From Rhizobium sp. Q54 (GTDB lineage: Bacteria > Pseudomonadota > Alphaproteobacteria > Rhizobiales > Xanthobacteraceae): a stretch of 64,000 nucleotides of DNA. This document shows positions 9,410 through 19,964 of this stretch, piece by piece. Positions within the stretch are counted from its first letter, which is position 1, and each line of letters opens with the position of its first letter. The translations under genes were made by a program, and so were the position numbers. The notes under the pieces are model-generated. The model was not told the DNA's origin, did not search any database, and saw only the letters and a list, made by a program, of their open reading frames with translations. The DNA is taken from assembly GCA_945861265.1 (NCBI GenBank), contig CAMAUC010000001.1, positions 62,001 through 126,000 of the forward strand, given 5' to 3'.

Positions 9410-10438
9410 TCAGGCGGCGATGTGCGCCATATCGGCGGGCGTATCCAGCACCAGCGCCAGCGCATCGGCCAGCACAGATGCCGCAGCTCCCGGTCTGACC
9501 GTCTCGACCGAGAGGTGACGCCGATAGGCGCGCGCGCCGGGAATGGCGCGGAACAGGCCGAGGACATGGCGGGTGATCGAATTCAGCCGTACGCCTTTGG
9601 CCGTTTCACGTTCGATATAGGGAATGAGCGCGAGCGCGGCTTGCTTGGCCGTAGCGACGGGCGGCGCCTCGCCATAGAAGGCGGCATCGACGGACAGGAG
9701 TCGCCACGGTTCCTGATAGGCGGCGCGGCCCATCATCACGCCGTCGAGATTGCCGATCTCGCTTTGCGCCTGTTCGATGCTGGCAATGCCACCATTGAGG
9801 ACGATGGGAAGATTTGGATGCGCGGCTTTGAGCCGGTGCACGAGCGCATAATCGAGCGGCGGCACGTCGCGGTTTTCGCGCGGCGACAGGCCCTTGAGCC
9901 AGGCCTTGCGCGCATGCACGATCAAGGCATCGGCGCCGGCGGATTTCACGGTGTCGGTGAACGCGAACAGCGCCTGCTCGGGCTCCTGCTCATCAACGCC
10001 GATGCGGCATTTGACGGTGACCGGAATTTGGACCGCCGCTTTCATGGCGGCGACGCAATCGCCGACCAAAGCCGGCTCCAGCATCAGGCAGGCGCCGAAG
10101 CGGCCTTCCTGCACGCGGTCGGACGGACAGCCGACATTGAGATTGATCTCGTCGTAGCCGAAGCCTTCGCCGATGCGGGCACATTCGGCCAGCGCCGCCG
10201 CATCGCTGCCGCCCAGCTGCAGCGCCACCGGATGTTCGGATGGATCGAAACCGAGCAGCCTGTCGCGGTCGCCATGCAGGATCGCGCCTGTGGTCAGCAT
10301 CTCGGTATAGAGCAGCGCCCGGCGCGTCAGCAGGCGATGGAAGAACCGGCAGTGCCGGTCGGTCCAGTCCATCATGGGTGCAATATTGAAGCGGCGTTGC
10401 TGCATTATTGAGGTCTTCTCACGAATAGCCTGCGCCAT
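9410..10438 (-). CDS. dusA: tRNA-dihydrouridine(20/20a) synthase DusA
   Basis: RRFNIAPMMDWTDRHCRFFHRLLTRRALLYTEMLTTGAILHGD...EINLNVGCPSDRVQ: DusA signature. Confidence 0.93.
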   Translation of the reverse strand: MAQAIREKTSIMQQRRFNIAPMMDWTDRHCRFFHRLLTRRALLYTEMLTTGAILHGDRDRLLGFDPSEHPVALQLGGSDAAALAECARIGEGFGYDEINLNVGCPSDRVQEGRFGACLMLEPALVGDCVAAMKAAVQIPVTVKCRIGVDEQEPEQALFAFTDTVKSAGADALIVHARKAWLKGLSPRENRDVPPLDYALVHRLKAAHPNLPIVLNGGIASIEQAQSEIGNLDGVMMGRAAYQEPWRLLSVDAAFYGEAPPVATAKQAALALIPYIERETAKGVRLNSITRHVLGLFRAIPGARAYRRHLSVETVRPGAAASVLADALALVLDTPADMAHIAA

Positions 10439-10798
10439 GACACGATCATGCCCGGTCCGCTCTATGCTCTTTAAAACTTATTGCCGCTGATTTCCAGCCA
10501 GCAATTACCGCATTCAGCAGGGCCGGCAGTAGAAGTTGTTTCGCATCGCTATGCACTCCCCGCGCCTGATTTTGCCAATCGACATCATTGTCAATAAACC
10601 TGCCCGTTCGGCCGCCTTAATATTGAGACAAGTCAATGAATTGGGCACCGCGACGGGTATTGTAATTCTATAAATTCTTTCGCCTTGCGACGCGCCGATG
10701 GCGATACAAACAATCGACTTTTTCGGACGCCAATCGCAGTAGCTGGTTCGAGCCGAATAGGTTCTTACGCAATACTTCCCAACTGAAAGGAACGCCGG

Positions 10799-12079
10799 GT
10801 GAGCAACAAGACCAAAATCGTCTTCATCGGCGCAACCAGCATGTCGTTCGGCCTCAGCATGCTGCGCGATGTCTTCAGCAGCAACGAGTTGCGCGGCAGT
10901 ACACTCACCCTGGTCGGGCGCAACCCCGATACCCTCGACAAGATGACTGCGCTCGCCACACTCCTCAATGACCGGAAAGGCGCAGGTCTTTTCATCGAGC
11001 AGACGACCGATCGCCGCGCCGCGTTCGACGGCGCCGGCTTCGTCGTCAATGCCGCGGCGATTGACCGCAACCGGCTATGGAAGCTGGATTTCGACGTGCC
11101 GCGCAAATACGGCATTCGTCACACACTCGGCGAGAACGGTGGCCCAGGCGGGCTGTTCTTCACACTGCGCACCCTCCCGTTGATCTTCGATTTCATTCGA
11201 GACATGGAGGAACTCTGCCCGAACGCGCTGTTCCTCAATTTCTCGAATCCCGAGAGCCGGATCGTCATGGCGCTCGGCCGCTACAGCAAGATTCGCAGCA
11301 TCGGTCTGTGCCACGGCATTTATGGCAGCCGCGACCATGTGGCGAATATCATGGGCATGCCGGCTGAGCAGGTGGATGTCTGGGGCGCCGGGCTCAATCA
11401 CTTTCAGTGCGTGCTGCATATTCGTCACAGCCAAACCGGAGAAGACCTCTATCCAAGACTGCGCGCGGCGGAGAGGGATTATGACCCCACTTTCTCCCCG
11501 TTCACGCGACAGTTATTCCGTGCCTTCGGCTATTGGCTGACCTGTGGCGACGGACATCTCGGTGAGTATCTCTCCTATGGATGGGAAGCCGGTGAAGACG
11601 GTTACGACTTTTGCGGCGATGAGCGCTGGCGTGCCGAATTCGCAAAGATAGTGGACGGCGCGCTCTCCGGAACCGCGTCCATTCCGAACTATTGGCTCGA
11701 GCCGTCGGGCGAGCGTGGCGCTGCCGTCATCGCCGGGATCACCCATAACCAGAAACGGTTTCTTGAATCCGGCATCGTATATAATCAGGGCACCATTCCC
11801 AACATGCCGGCTGAGCTGGCCGTGGAAGTTCCGGTGATGGTCGATGCCGCCGGCGTTCACCCGATTTCGCTCGGGGCCCTGCCCGATCCGATCGCGAAGT
11901 TGATGACTATGCAAGCCAATGTCCAGCAACTGGCCGTAGCGGCCGCCGTGCATGGCTCCAAGGAACTGGCCTTGCAGGCACTGCTCATCGATCCAGTGGT
12001 GAACTCCGCATCGGCGGCGGTCAAACTTCTCGACGAATTGTGGGAAGTAAACCGCCCCTATATACGCGCCTGCGTCTAA
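10799..12079 (+). CDS. glycoside hydrolase family 4 (alpha-galactosidase/glucosidase-like)
   Basis: GTG start; NAD-binding [51 protein letters not shown]. Confidence 0.88.
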   Translation: MSNKTKIVFIGATSMSFGLSMLRDVFSSNELRGSTLTLVGRNPDTLDKMTALATLLNDRKGAGLFIEQTTDRRAAFDGAGFVVNAAAIDRNRLWKLDFDVPRKYGIRHTLGENGGPGGLFFTLRTLPLIFDFIRDMEELCPNALFLNFSNPESRIVMALGRYSKIRSIGLCHGIYGSRDHVANIMGMPAEQVDVWGAGLNHFQCVLHIRHSQTGEDLYPRLRAAERDYDPTFSPFTRQLFRAFGYWLTCGDGHLGEYLSYGWEAGEDGYDFCGDERWRAEFAKIVDGALSGTASIPNYWLEPSGERGAAVIAGITHNQKRFLESGIVYNQGTIPNMPAELAVEVPVMVDAAGVHPISLGALPDPIAKLMTMQANVQQLAVAAAVHGSKELALQALLIDPVVNSASAAVKLLDELWEVNRPYIRACV

Positions 12080-14469
12080 AGCCTGCTTTCGGCATCACTG
12101 ACTACCTGCATCGTCCGCAAGATGCTCGATGGATTGACGCTGATGGAATCGATGCCGAGTTGGGCAAGGTAGCTGGCAATTTCCGGATAGTTGGCTGGCG
12201 CCTCGCCGCAAATGCCGACATGGCGCCCGTTGCGCTTGGCGCCGACGATCGCCAGCCTGAACATCTCCAGCATGCCGGGGTCGCGCTCGTCGAAATCAAA
12301 GGCGACGATCTCGGAATCCCGATCGACGCCGAGCGTGAGCTGCGTTAGGTCGTTGGAGCCGATCGAGAACCCGTCGAACAGTTTGGCAAACGCGTCGATT
12401 TGAATGACATTGTTGGGAATCTCGCACATCACATACACCTCAAGCCCATTGTCGCCGCGTTTGAGACCATGGCCAGCCATCGCATCGAGGACCCGTTGTG
12501 CTTCCTCCACGCGCCGGCAGAACGGCACCATCACGCAGACATTGGTCAGGCCTATGTCCTCGCGCACGCGCCGCAGCGCGGCACATTCCAGCGCGAAGCC
12601 GGCGGCATAGGCCGGATGGGCGTAGCGGGCGGCGCCGCGAAACCCGAGCATCGGGTTTTCTTCTTTGGGCTCAAAGCCCTCACCGCCCAGAAGCCGTGCA
12701 TATTCATTGGTCTTGAAGTCGGAAAGTCTGACAATCACTGGCTTTGGATAAAATGCCGCACCGATCATGCCGACGCCTTCGGCAAGCTTCTCTACGAAGT
12801 AGTCGGCCGGGCTCGCGTAATTGCGGACAAGTCGTTCGATTGCGAGACGCGCCTCCGCCGAGACGATTTTCTCAGGACTGACCAACGCCATCGGATGCAC
12901 TTTGATGTGTTCACTGATGATGAACTCCATCCGCGCCAAGCCCACCCCGTCGTTGGGAAGCATTGCGCTCTTGAAGGCCAGTTCCGGATTGCCCAGGTTC
13001 AACATGATCTTGGTGCGCGGACGCTTAACCTCACTGAGCTCGACATGCGTCGTCTTGATCGGTAGCGCGCCCTCATAGACGCGGCCGATCTCGCCTTCGG
13101 CGCAGCAGACGGTGACCGACGCACCGGTGTTGAGCGCGTTCATTGCCCCCTGCGCACCGACCACGGCGGGGATACCGAGTTCTCGCGCGACGATCGCCGC
13201 ATGGCAAGTTCGCCCGCCGCGTTCGGTCACGATGCCGGCGGCAATCTTCATCACCGGCTCCCAATCCGGCGTGGTCGATTCGGCGACCAGAACCTCGCCT
13301 GGCTTGAAGCCCGCTAGATGATGGGCGCCGGCAACGACGCGGACCGGCCCGGCGGCGATCTTCTCGCCAACGGCGCGGCCCGTCACGAGCACCGTGCTCG
13401 ATGCGCCGAGGGTATAGGTCTCAAACCCTGTCGGCATGCGTTGCGAAACCACCGTCTCCGGCCGGGCCTGGATGATGTAGAGCATCCCATCGTCGGCGTC
13501 CTTGGCCCATTCAATATCCATCGGCATTGGATGGCCGGCATTCTTCGAGTAATGCTCTTCGATCTTGATGGCTTCGTCGGCCAGCTCAAGCACTTCGGCG
13601 TCGGTGACGCAGTAACGTTCGCGCTCCACCTCGGAAACCGGCACGTTGCGAATGCCGCCGCCGTCAGCATAAATCATGCGCATCTGCTTGCGCCCGAGCG
13701 ACCGGCTCAGCACCGTCCGATGTCCTGTTCGGAAGGTCGGCTTGTGCACGTAGAACTCGTCCGGATCGACGGTTCCTTGCACGATATTTTCACCGAGCCC
13801 ATAGACGCCGGTCACGAACACGACATCGAGAAAGCCGGATTCGGTGTCGAGCGTGAACATTACGCCGCTGGCCGCGCGGTCCGACCGCACCATTTTCATC
13901 ACGCCGACCGACAGCGCGACCTTAAAATGATCGAAGCCATTGTCACGACGATAGGAGATCGCCCGATCCGTGAAGATCGATGCAAAGCAGCGGCGGCAGG
14001 CTTCAAACAAGCCATCGGAGCCACTGACGTTGAGAAAGCTTTCGTGCTGACCGGCAAAGCTGGCCGTTGGCAGGTCTTCCGCGGTGGCCGAGCTTCTGAC
14101 CGCGACGGCGACATTCGCGCCATATTCCGCTTCGAGTTTCTGATAGGCGCGGTCGATTTGCTCCCGGAGCGGGCCGGTCGCGGTCGCCTGGTAAACAATT
14201 TCGCGCGCTTCGGCGGCTACATTCGCCAATGCCTCAACGTCGTGCCTATCCAGGGTATCGAGAAGCTGGTGCAACCGCTCCCACGCGCCGGCGGATGTTA
14301 GCGCGTCTCTGTAGGCATCCGCGGTCAGAGCAAAGCCGTTGGGAACACGCACACCCTGCTGGGAAAGGGTCGAATACAACTCGCCCAACGACGCGTTCTT
14401 GCCGCCGACCCGCGGCACATCGCCGGCGCGAATGTCGGAAAACCAGAGAACATAATTCTTGGTCGCCAT
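12076..14469 (-). CDS. ppsA: phosphoenolpyruvate synthase
   Basis: [31 protein letters not shown]; phosphohistidine loop [25 protein letters not shown]-terminal [37 protein letters not shown]. Start set at ATG 14469 rather than ORF-track 14601. Confidence 0.93.
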   Translation of the reverse strand: MATKNYVLWFSDIRAGDVPRVGGKNASLGELYSTLSQQGVRVPNGFALTADAYRDALTSAGAWERLHQLLDTLDRHDVEALANVAAEAREIVYQATATGPLREQIDRAYQKLEAEYGANVAVAVRSSATAEDLPTASFAGQHESFLNVSGSDGLFEACRRCFASIFTDRAISYRRDNGFDHFKVALSVGVMKMVRSDRAASGVMFTLDTESGFLDVVFVTGVYGLGENIVQGTVDPDEFYVHKPTFRTGHRTVLSRSLGRKQMRMIYADGGGIRNVPVSEVERERYCVTDAEVLELADEAIKIEEHYSKNAGHPMPMDIEWAKDADDGMLYIIQARPETVVSQRMPTGFETYTLGASSTVLVTGRAVGEKIAAGPVRVVAGAHHLAGFKPGEVLVAESTTPDWEPVMKIAAGIVTERGGRTCHAAIVARELGIPAVVGAQGAMNALNTGASVTVCCAEGEIGRVYEGALPIKTTHVELSEVKRPRTKIMLNLGNPELAFKSAMLPNDGVGLARMEFIISEHIKVHPMALVSPEKIVSAEARLAIERLVRNYASPADYFVEKLAEGVGMIGAAFYPKPVIVRLSDFKTNEYARLLGGEGFEPKEENPMLGFRGAARYAHPAYAAGFALECAALRRVREDIGLTNVCVMVPFCRRVEEAQRVLDAMAGHGLKRGDNGLEVYVMCEIPNNVIQIDAFAKLFDGFSIGSNDLTQLTLGVDRDSEIVAFDFDERDPGMLEMFRLAIVGAKRNGRHVGICGEAPANYPEIASYLAQLGIDSISVNPSSILRTMQVVSDAESRL

Positions 14470-14577
14470 CCGGGCTCTCTCTCGGGAACAAATATAAAAC
14501 GCAACGCGCCCCTGCCGGCATTGATCTCGCTCAAGCTGAAGATTCTTTGGGTCCAAGTATAGTAGCCTGGACCTTGT

Positions 14578-14712
14578 AAAGTACGCCGAGCGGTACAACA
14601 CGGCGTTCGGCCACCACGGCTAAGTACCTCAATTAGAATAACAAATCCGCTTAAAAGCCCCTCTCCATCATGGGTGCAATAGCGAATTGTCTATTTATTT
14701 CAGACATTTACG
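14578..14712 (+). repeat. copy 1 of a ~135 bp intergenic direct repeat (other copy 43813-43948)
   Basis: Shares AAAGTACGCCGAGCGGTACAACA exactly, TAAGTACCT, CCTCTCCATCAT, and GAATTGTCTATT..AT.TCAG.CATTTACG with copy 2. Confidence 0.85.
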
Positions 14713-14968
14713 AGATTGTTCGGATTCCATGTCGTGCCATGGAGCACCAGGCACCACGCGATCGCACAGACCACATTAAGGCCTATACGGCTCCACACCG
14801 CATCAGACAAGGCGCAGATTGCCGCCTCGACGTTCGACGCGGCGCTTGTAGCCGCACTTGCTCGAAACGTTGGCAGTACGACCATCGAAGACGTGGCCGG
14901 CAAGACATTTCGCAACATTGCGAGATATTAGAAGGATGTGCGAGCTAACCCGCTTCGAAGCCGGCTAA

Positions 14969-16096
14969 TCACGCGGGGCCGGTCAATGCCGCTGCGCTAG
15001 CGACATAGCCATAAACCCAATCGGCATTGCCGCCTTGCTTGAGCCATTCGTTGCCGCGTGAGCCAATCTGCACACGCGCCGTCCGATCCTTGCGGGCATT
15101 TTCATAATTCAGGAAAGCTGAAGCTACGCCGGCGACATCAACTCCTTTGAGCGCGCGACCTAGCACGACGGCATCCTCGATGGCCATGCAGGCGCCCTGC
15201 GCCATGAATGGCACCATCGGGTGGCAGGCATCGCCAAGCAGCGTTACCCGGCCGACCGACCAGCGCGGCAGCGGATCGCGCACATAGAGCGCCGACTTCG
15301 TCACCGTCTCGCAGGCGTCGAGCAGCGCGCGCGCCTCTGCATGGAAACCGGCATAGGCCTTGCGCAATTCGTTGACGTCGCCCGGCATCGTCCAGGACTC
15401 GTGACGCCAGTCGTCCTGCGCCGTGGTGGCAAAGACGAAGATCTCGCGGCCGCGATTGAGCGGGAACGTGACGATCTGCAGGTCCGGCGTCGGGCCCCAC
15501 CATTTGGTGAAGGCGTCCAGATTCGGGATGTTCAGCTTGGAACGATCGACCACCGAACGGTACGACACCAGCCCGGTGAACTGCGGGCTTTCCGGACCGA
15601 ACAAGGCGGTGCGCGTCGGCGAATGAATGCCGTCGGCGCCGACCAACGCATCGACCCCGCGCGACGTGCCGTCGGCAAAACGAACGACCGGATTGGCGCC
15701 GGTCGTGTCGATCGACTCGATGCGATGACCAAGCAGAACAATGTTCTCCGGTAGCTTCATGCGCAAAGCGTTCAGGAGATCCGCACGGTGAATGGTCAGC
15801 TGCGGCGCGCCGTATTTCTTCTCGGCCTCTTCGCCCATGGGAAGGCGCGAGGTTTCCTCGCCGGTGTCCCACATCCGGCTGATGCGGTGGGTCGGCTGCG
15901 CCGCCGTCTCCTTCAGCGCATCCAGCACACCGAGACTCGCGAGAGCACGCGCCGCGTTGGGCGTGAGATTGATATCGGCGCCGACCCGGCCATAGGACGT
16001 TGCCTGTTCATAGACCTCGACATCGTGCCCGGCCTGACGCAGCGCGATCGCCGCCGCCATGCCGCCAATGCCGCCGCCGTTAATGCCAATCTTCAT
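14969..16096 (-). CDS. FAD-dependent aromatic monooxygenase (salicylate 1-hydroxylase / 3-hydroxybenzoate 6-hydroxylase-like)
   Basis: IGINGGGIGGMAAAIALRQAGHDVEVYEQ (Rossmann) and LLGDACHPMVPFMAQGACMAIEDAVVL. Confidence 0.9.
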   Translation of the reverse strand: MKIGINGGGIGGMAAAIALRQAGHDVEVYEQATSYGRVGADINLTPNAARALASLGVLDALKETAAQPTHRISRMWDTGEETSRLPMGEEAEKKYGAPQLTIHRADLLNALRMKLPENIVLLGHRIESIDTTGANPVVRFADGTSRGVDALVGADGIHSPTRTALFGPESPQFTGLVSYRSVVDRSKLNIPNLDAFTKWWGPTPDLQIVTFPLNRGREIFVFATTAQDDWRHESWTMPGDVNELRKAYAGFHAEARALLDACETVTKSALYVRDPLPRWSVGRVTLLGDACHPMVPFMAQGACMAIEDAVVLGRALKGVDVAGVASAFLNYENARKDRTARVQIGSRGNEWLKQGGNADWVYGYVASAAALTGPA

Positions 16097-16114
16097 GTAC
16101 TTCGCCCTCGAATA

Positions 16115-16882
16115 TCAGTGAAGCGAGAAGCCGCCGTCAACGGCCAAGGTTTGCCCGGTGATGAACTTTGCGTCGTCCGACAGAAGGAACGCCACCGCGC
16201 CGTCGAGGTCGTCGGCCTGCTGCGTGCGTTTGAGGATCGTCCGCGCGGCGTAGTCGTCCCAGCGCGTCTGCGGTATATCCTTGGTCGCCTCGACCGCGGT
16301 CAATCCCGGCAGCAGACAGTTGACCCGGATCATGCGCTCGCCGAGCTCGCGCGCCAGCGAACGCGTCATGCCGACCAGCGCCGACTTGCTGGTGACGTAA
16401 TGCAGCAGTTTCGGCGGGCCCCAATAGATCGCATCCGACGACACGGTGACGATGGCGCCGCCGTCGCGCATCAACGGCCCGATGGCGCGGACGGTGAGCC
16501 AGGTGCCGCGCACGTTGATCGCCATCATGCGATCCCAGACATCGGGCGTAATCTCGTCGTAGGCCTTGCCGCCGACATTGTTGGCCCAGCCTGCATTGGC
16601 GACCAGACCGAAAACTCCGTCGCAGCCTTTCGCCGCTTCCTTCGCCATGGCGGCGACGGAGGCTTCCGACGCGATGTCGGTTTGCACGAAGCGGGCGTCG
16701 ATGCCTTCGGCCTTCAATTTCATCTCGGCGTCGGCGCCGAGCGTCGCGTCTATCTCGGCGATGACGACACTGGCGCCTTCCCGGCCAAGCCGTTGCGCGA
16801 ATGCAAAGCCCAGGCCGCGCCCTGCCCCGGTGATGACGATGCGCTTGCCGGCAAAGCGCTTGGCGATGACTGCGTCAGACAT
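16115..16882 (-). CDS. SDR family oxidoreductase
   Basis: GKRIVITGAGRGLGFAFA, LVANAGWANN, YVTSKSALVGMTRSLARELG; start set at MSDAVIAKRF. Confidence 0.88.
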   Translation of the reverse strand: MSDAVIAKRFAGKRIVITGAGRGLGFAFAQRLGREGASVVIAEIDATLGADAEMKLKAEGIDARFVQTDIASEASVAAMAKEAAKGCDGVFGLVANAGWANNVGGKAYDEITPDVWDRMMAINVRGTWLTVRAIGPLMRDGGAIVTVSSDAIYWGPPKLLHYVTSKSALVGMTRSLARELGERMIRVNCLLPGLTAVEATKDIPQTRWDDYAARTILKRTQQADDLDGAVAFLLSDDAKFITGQTLAVDGGFSLH

Positions 16883-17252
16883 GGTCGGTCTCGGAGGCGA
16901 TGGCATATTGGTAATAGTCGTTGCGATGACGGTCATAGAGCGTCACCGAGGCGCCGCCGCCGGCGCGGCCGAAAAACGGCTCCCGACCGGCATGTTCGAA
17001 GCCATCGAAGCCGACATCGCCGACCAGCGCGAGATCAATCGGTCCGCGTCCGTCGGCCAGAACGATCTGCGTGCCGTTGATACGAACGGTCGCACCGGAG
17101 GCGACGTCATAAAATCCGTCCGCCGCCGGTTTGATGTCGAAAGTCTCGCCGGTGCCGAGCGAATGCACCCGCAACGGACAGCGGCCGGAGCGGCGCCGGT
17201 GCGCTTCGACGATCACGATGCGGCGCAGGTCAGGCGACATTGGCTGGCCCAT
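16875..17252 (-). CDS. hypothetical protein
   Basis: ORF tail MGQPMSPDLRRIVIVEAHRRRSGRCPLRVHSLGTGETFDIKPAADGFYDVASGATVRINGTQIVLADG fits between SDR and dioxygenase in the same operon direction; overlaps both neighbours slightly. Confidence 0.55.
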   Translation of the reverse strand: MGQPMSPDLRRIVIVEAHRRRSGRCPLRVHSLGTGETFDIKPAADGFYDVASGATVRINGTQIVLADGRGPIDLALVGDVGFDGFEHAGREPFFGRAGGGASVTLYDRHRNDYYQYAIASETDHV

Positions 17253-17278
17253 GGCCGGTTCGAAAACCGCGCGCGGCG

Positions 17279-18229
17279 TCACGCATGGCCGCGCCCGCTC
17301 TTGTCGATGCCCTGCGCCTGGCGGCGCGTGTTTCCGTCGATGCCGCCGGCAATCGCCCATTCGGCGAACAGTTCGGGCTTGCGCTCGAACGTGCTCGGCT
17401 TCCAGTCTTCGGTGCAGTAATCCTCGTCGGCGTAATATTCGAGCGGCGCGGCAAGCGGATTTTCGAAGTACCAGAAATAGGCCGATGAGATCGGATGCCG
17501 GCCGGGGCCGATTTCCGTCTTCCAGCCCTTGCGGCTCATGGCCAGGCCGCCGCCGATCACTTCGTGAATGTCGGTGACGGTGAAGGCAACGTGATTGATG
17601 CCGGGCTTGCCCGGGCGGTTGAGCACGAATGTGTTGTGGTGATCACCCACGCGCTGGCAGCGCATGAACACGCCGTGGCCGGGATATTCGTCGCTGATCG
17701 AGAAGCCGAGCTTCTCGGTGTAGAAGGCGCGCATCGCGGCGAAGTCATTGGCGAACAGAACGACGTGGCCGATGTTGATCGGGTGCGCCTGGGTATGGAT
17801 AGGCGAGCGCGTGTTGACACGGTTATGCGCGCCCGGCGCATTCACCTGCGTCGGCTTGACGACGACCGGCGTGCGCTTGGTGACACGAAAGGCAAGGCTC
17901 ATCCCGTTGGGATCAGTGACCCGCGGCAGGCCGTCGGTGCCAGTTTGAAAGCCGGGAACGGACTTGAGGTTCTCCAGAGTTTTATCGAGCTCGGCCTGGC
18001 TGGCGGCGCCCCAGATCACCTCGCGGACCGTGTTGCCGATTTCGATCGCCTTGGGAAGATCGGCGGCGTCCTTGGGACGCACGATCACTTCCGCGCCGTC
18101 AAGCGTGCGATAGACCAGTTTGTCCGCGGTCGCGGAGACCTGCGACACGCCCCAGTCGTCCAGAAAACGCTTTGACTCGGCCATATCGGCGACGCCGAAA
18201 ACGACTGCATCGATGCCAGTCAGTGCCAT
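17279..18229 (-). CDS. VOC family extradiol-type ring-cleavage dioxygenase (2,3-dihydroxybiphenyl/catechol 2,3-dioxygenase-like)
   Basis: Two-module VOC protein; candidate metal ligands His (NIGHVVLF), His (GINHVAF), Glu (PLEYYADED). Confidence 0.82.
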   Translation of the reverse strand: MALTGIDAVVFGVADMAESKRFLDDWGVSQVSATADKLVYRTLDGAEVIVRPKDAADLPKAIEIGNTVREVIWGAASQAELDKTLENLKSVPGFQTGTDGLPRVTDPNGMSLAFRVTKRTPVVVKPTQVNAPGAHNRVNTRSPIHTQAHPINIGHVVLFANDFAAMRAFYTEKLGFSISDEYPGHGVFMRCQRVGDHHNTFVLNRPGKPGINHVAFTVTDIHEVIGGGLAMSRKGWKTEIGPGRHPISSAYFWYFENPLAAPLEYYADEDYCTEDWKPSTFERKPELFAEWAIAGGIDGNTRRQAQGIDKSGRGHA

Positions 18230-18335
18230 GACAGAACCTCTCCCTCACTCGGCTGGCGCGCTGCTACCGGCCGCCGCCCGTTGATCCGATGATAGCGGAC
18301 GCCCCGGCGCGATGCCGGGACATCCCTTGAACCGA

Positions 18336-18863
18336 TCAGCGCTTGACCTTGGCCAGCGGATGATCTGGCGGATAAGTCGGTGTGATCGGCTTCGGCGAGC
18401 CGATCATCACCATCATGATCGCATCTTCCTCGCCGATATTTATCTCGCCGCGATAGACGCCGGGCGGCACCGAGACGCAATCGCGCTCGTTGAGAATGGT
18501 TTCGAAATATTCGCCGTCCTTCTCCACCATCACCTTGATCTTGCCGCGCAGCACGAAGAACACCTCCTCGGCATCGGTGTGAAGGTGCATCGGCCCCTCG
18601 CCGCCGGCCGGGATGATCATGTTCGACAGCGTGAAGTGCTCGGCCGGGATCACATTGGTGTCCTTGGCGACGCCGGTACCGCCGGTGCCGATGAAACGCT
18701 TTTGCGCGCGGCGATATTTCGGATCGAAGTCTGCCTGGAACTTGAGCGCGTTCCAGTCATAAGGACGTTCGGAAACGCGCGCGACGCGGCTCTTCATCCA
18801 GTCTTCGAAGCTGGCGCCTTCCGGGCGGTCCCAGGAATGTTTCTGGCGGGTAAGGTCGTCCAT
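18336..18863 (-). CDS. cupin domain-containing protein
   Basis: GGEGPMHLHTDAEEVFFVLRGKIKVMVEKDGEYFETILNERDCVSVPPGVYRGEIN; start set at MDDLTRQK. Confidence 0.88.
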   Translation of the reverse strand: MDDLTRQKHSWDRPEGASFEDWMKSRVARVSERPYDWNALKFQADFDPKYRRAQKRFIGTGGTGVAKDTNVIPAEHFTLSNMIIPAGGEGPMHLHTDAEEVFFVLRGKIKVMVEKDGEYFETILNERDCVSVPPGVYRGEINIGEEDAIMMVMIGSPKPITPTYPPDHPLAKVKR

Positions 18864-18894
18864 GTCTGTGCTCCTTATGTCGTGGTTGTATTTG

Positions 18895-19782
18895 TTATTG
18901 AGTCGATCGTCTTGCGGGCGGCGTTTCGCTTCCGTCCGTATCGGACCTGGCCTGATGACCCAGATCGCGGGAAATGGCGTCTGCAACGGCGAACACCTCG
19001 GCCTTCAGCGGGCCGTTCAGCTCGGTGTCATTTGTCAGCAACGCGACCGCAGAAATATTGACGGCGGCGACGACGTGACCGGTTATGTCGCGGATCGGCG
19101 CAGCAATGCTAGCCACGCCCGGCTCATAACCGGAATTCTGCACCACCACGCCGGCCGCGGCGTCGGCGGCAAGCTGGTCAATGAATGCGGCGAAGACGGC
19201 TGGCGACTTTTCGCCGCCGCCGATGCCCGGCTCGTCACGGTACAGGTCGTGCACTTGCGCCGCCGAAAGGCCCGACAGCAGCACCCGCCCCATCGTGGTC
19301 GAGCGGGCAGGCAACCGCGTGCCGACATGCACCGTAGAGGCGATAGAGCGGCGCGTCGCCACGCGTGCGAGATAGACGACGTCGCGGCCGTGCAACTCGC
19401 CGAGATGCGCCGACCAGCCGGTGCGGTCACGCAGACGCACGAGATGCGGCATCGCCACTTCGACGAGATCGCGCGACGCGAGATAGCCATAGCCCAGTTG
19501 CAAAACCTGGGGCCCCAGCGAATAGGTCTTGGTCTCGCTTTCGAAAACGACAAAGCCAAGATGACTGAGGGTGAAGAGAAGCCGGTAAGCCGATGAGCGC
19601 GTCACGCCAAGCGTGGCCGCCACTTCCGACAAGGTCTGCTTGCGCCGGTCGCCCGACAAATCCTGCAGGATATTCAGTCCGCGCGTCAGCGCCGGGACGA
19701 CATATCGCTCCGACAAGTCCCCTTCCTTGGAAGCGGACATCGAAGGTGCGCCGTCAGATAACTCGCTGCTCCGCTTGGCCAT
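18895..19782 (-). CDS. IclR family transcriptional regulator
   Basis: ALTRGLNILQDLSGDRRKQTLSEVAATLGVTRSSAYRLLFTLSHLGFV plus effector-binding domain. Confidence 0.9.
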   Translation of the reverse strand: MAKRSSELSDGAPSMSASKEGDLSERYVVPALTRGLNILQDLSGDRRKQTLSEVAATLGVTRSSAYRLLFTLSHLGFVVFESETKTYSLGPQVLQLGYGYLASRDLVEVAMPHLVRLRDRTGWSAHLGELHGRDVVYLARVATRRSIASTVHVGTRLPARSTTMGRVLLSGLSAAQVHDLYRDEPGIGGGEKSPAVFAAFIDQLAADAAAGVVVQNSGYEPGVASIAAPIRDITGHVVAAVNISAVALLTNDTELNGPLKAEVFAVADAISRDLGHQARSDTDGSETPPARRSTQ

Positions 19783-19964
19783 TTTCGCCTACACCAAGAA
19801 CAATGTTTTATCTACAAAACTTCATATAGCATACGAAACATTTGGCCGAAAGCAGAAAAAGTGGCCCGCTGAAATTTCCTGTGGTTTAGAGAGTGCGGCG
19901 CACAATAATAGTCAATAAAATAGGCGCGTTTGGCGCAAATTGTGGCAAAGGCTGCGAAAAAATA

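Noticed and set aside
12070-12120. Rho-independent terminator between GH4 and ppsA
   Set aside because: Stops overlap and no GC-rich stem followed by a T-run is visible on either strand.
14470-14601. N-terminal extension of the PEP synthase ORF (MLYRSAYFTRSR...)
   Set aside because: [10 protein letters not shown] at 14469 is the normal family start; the extension falls in intergenic sequence and repeat copy 1.
14670-14948. Possible conserved peptide across the two repeat copies (LSIMGAIANCLFISDIY versus LSIIGAIENCLLISGIY)
   Set aside because: The similarity in this frame follows from nucleotide identity; a stop lies just upstream in copy 1 and the similarity ends at the repeat boundary, so coding is not supported.
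15788-17080. 430-codon plus-strand ORF across the monooxygenase and SDR genes
   Set aside because: Antisense to two genes with strong family motifs; no domain recognised.
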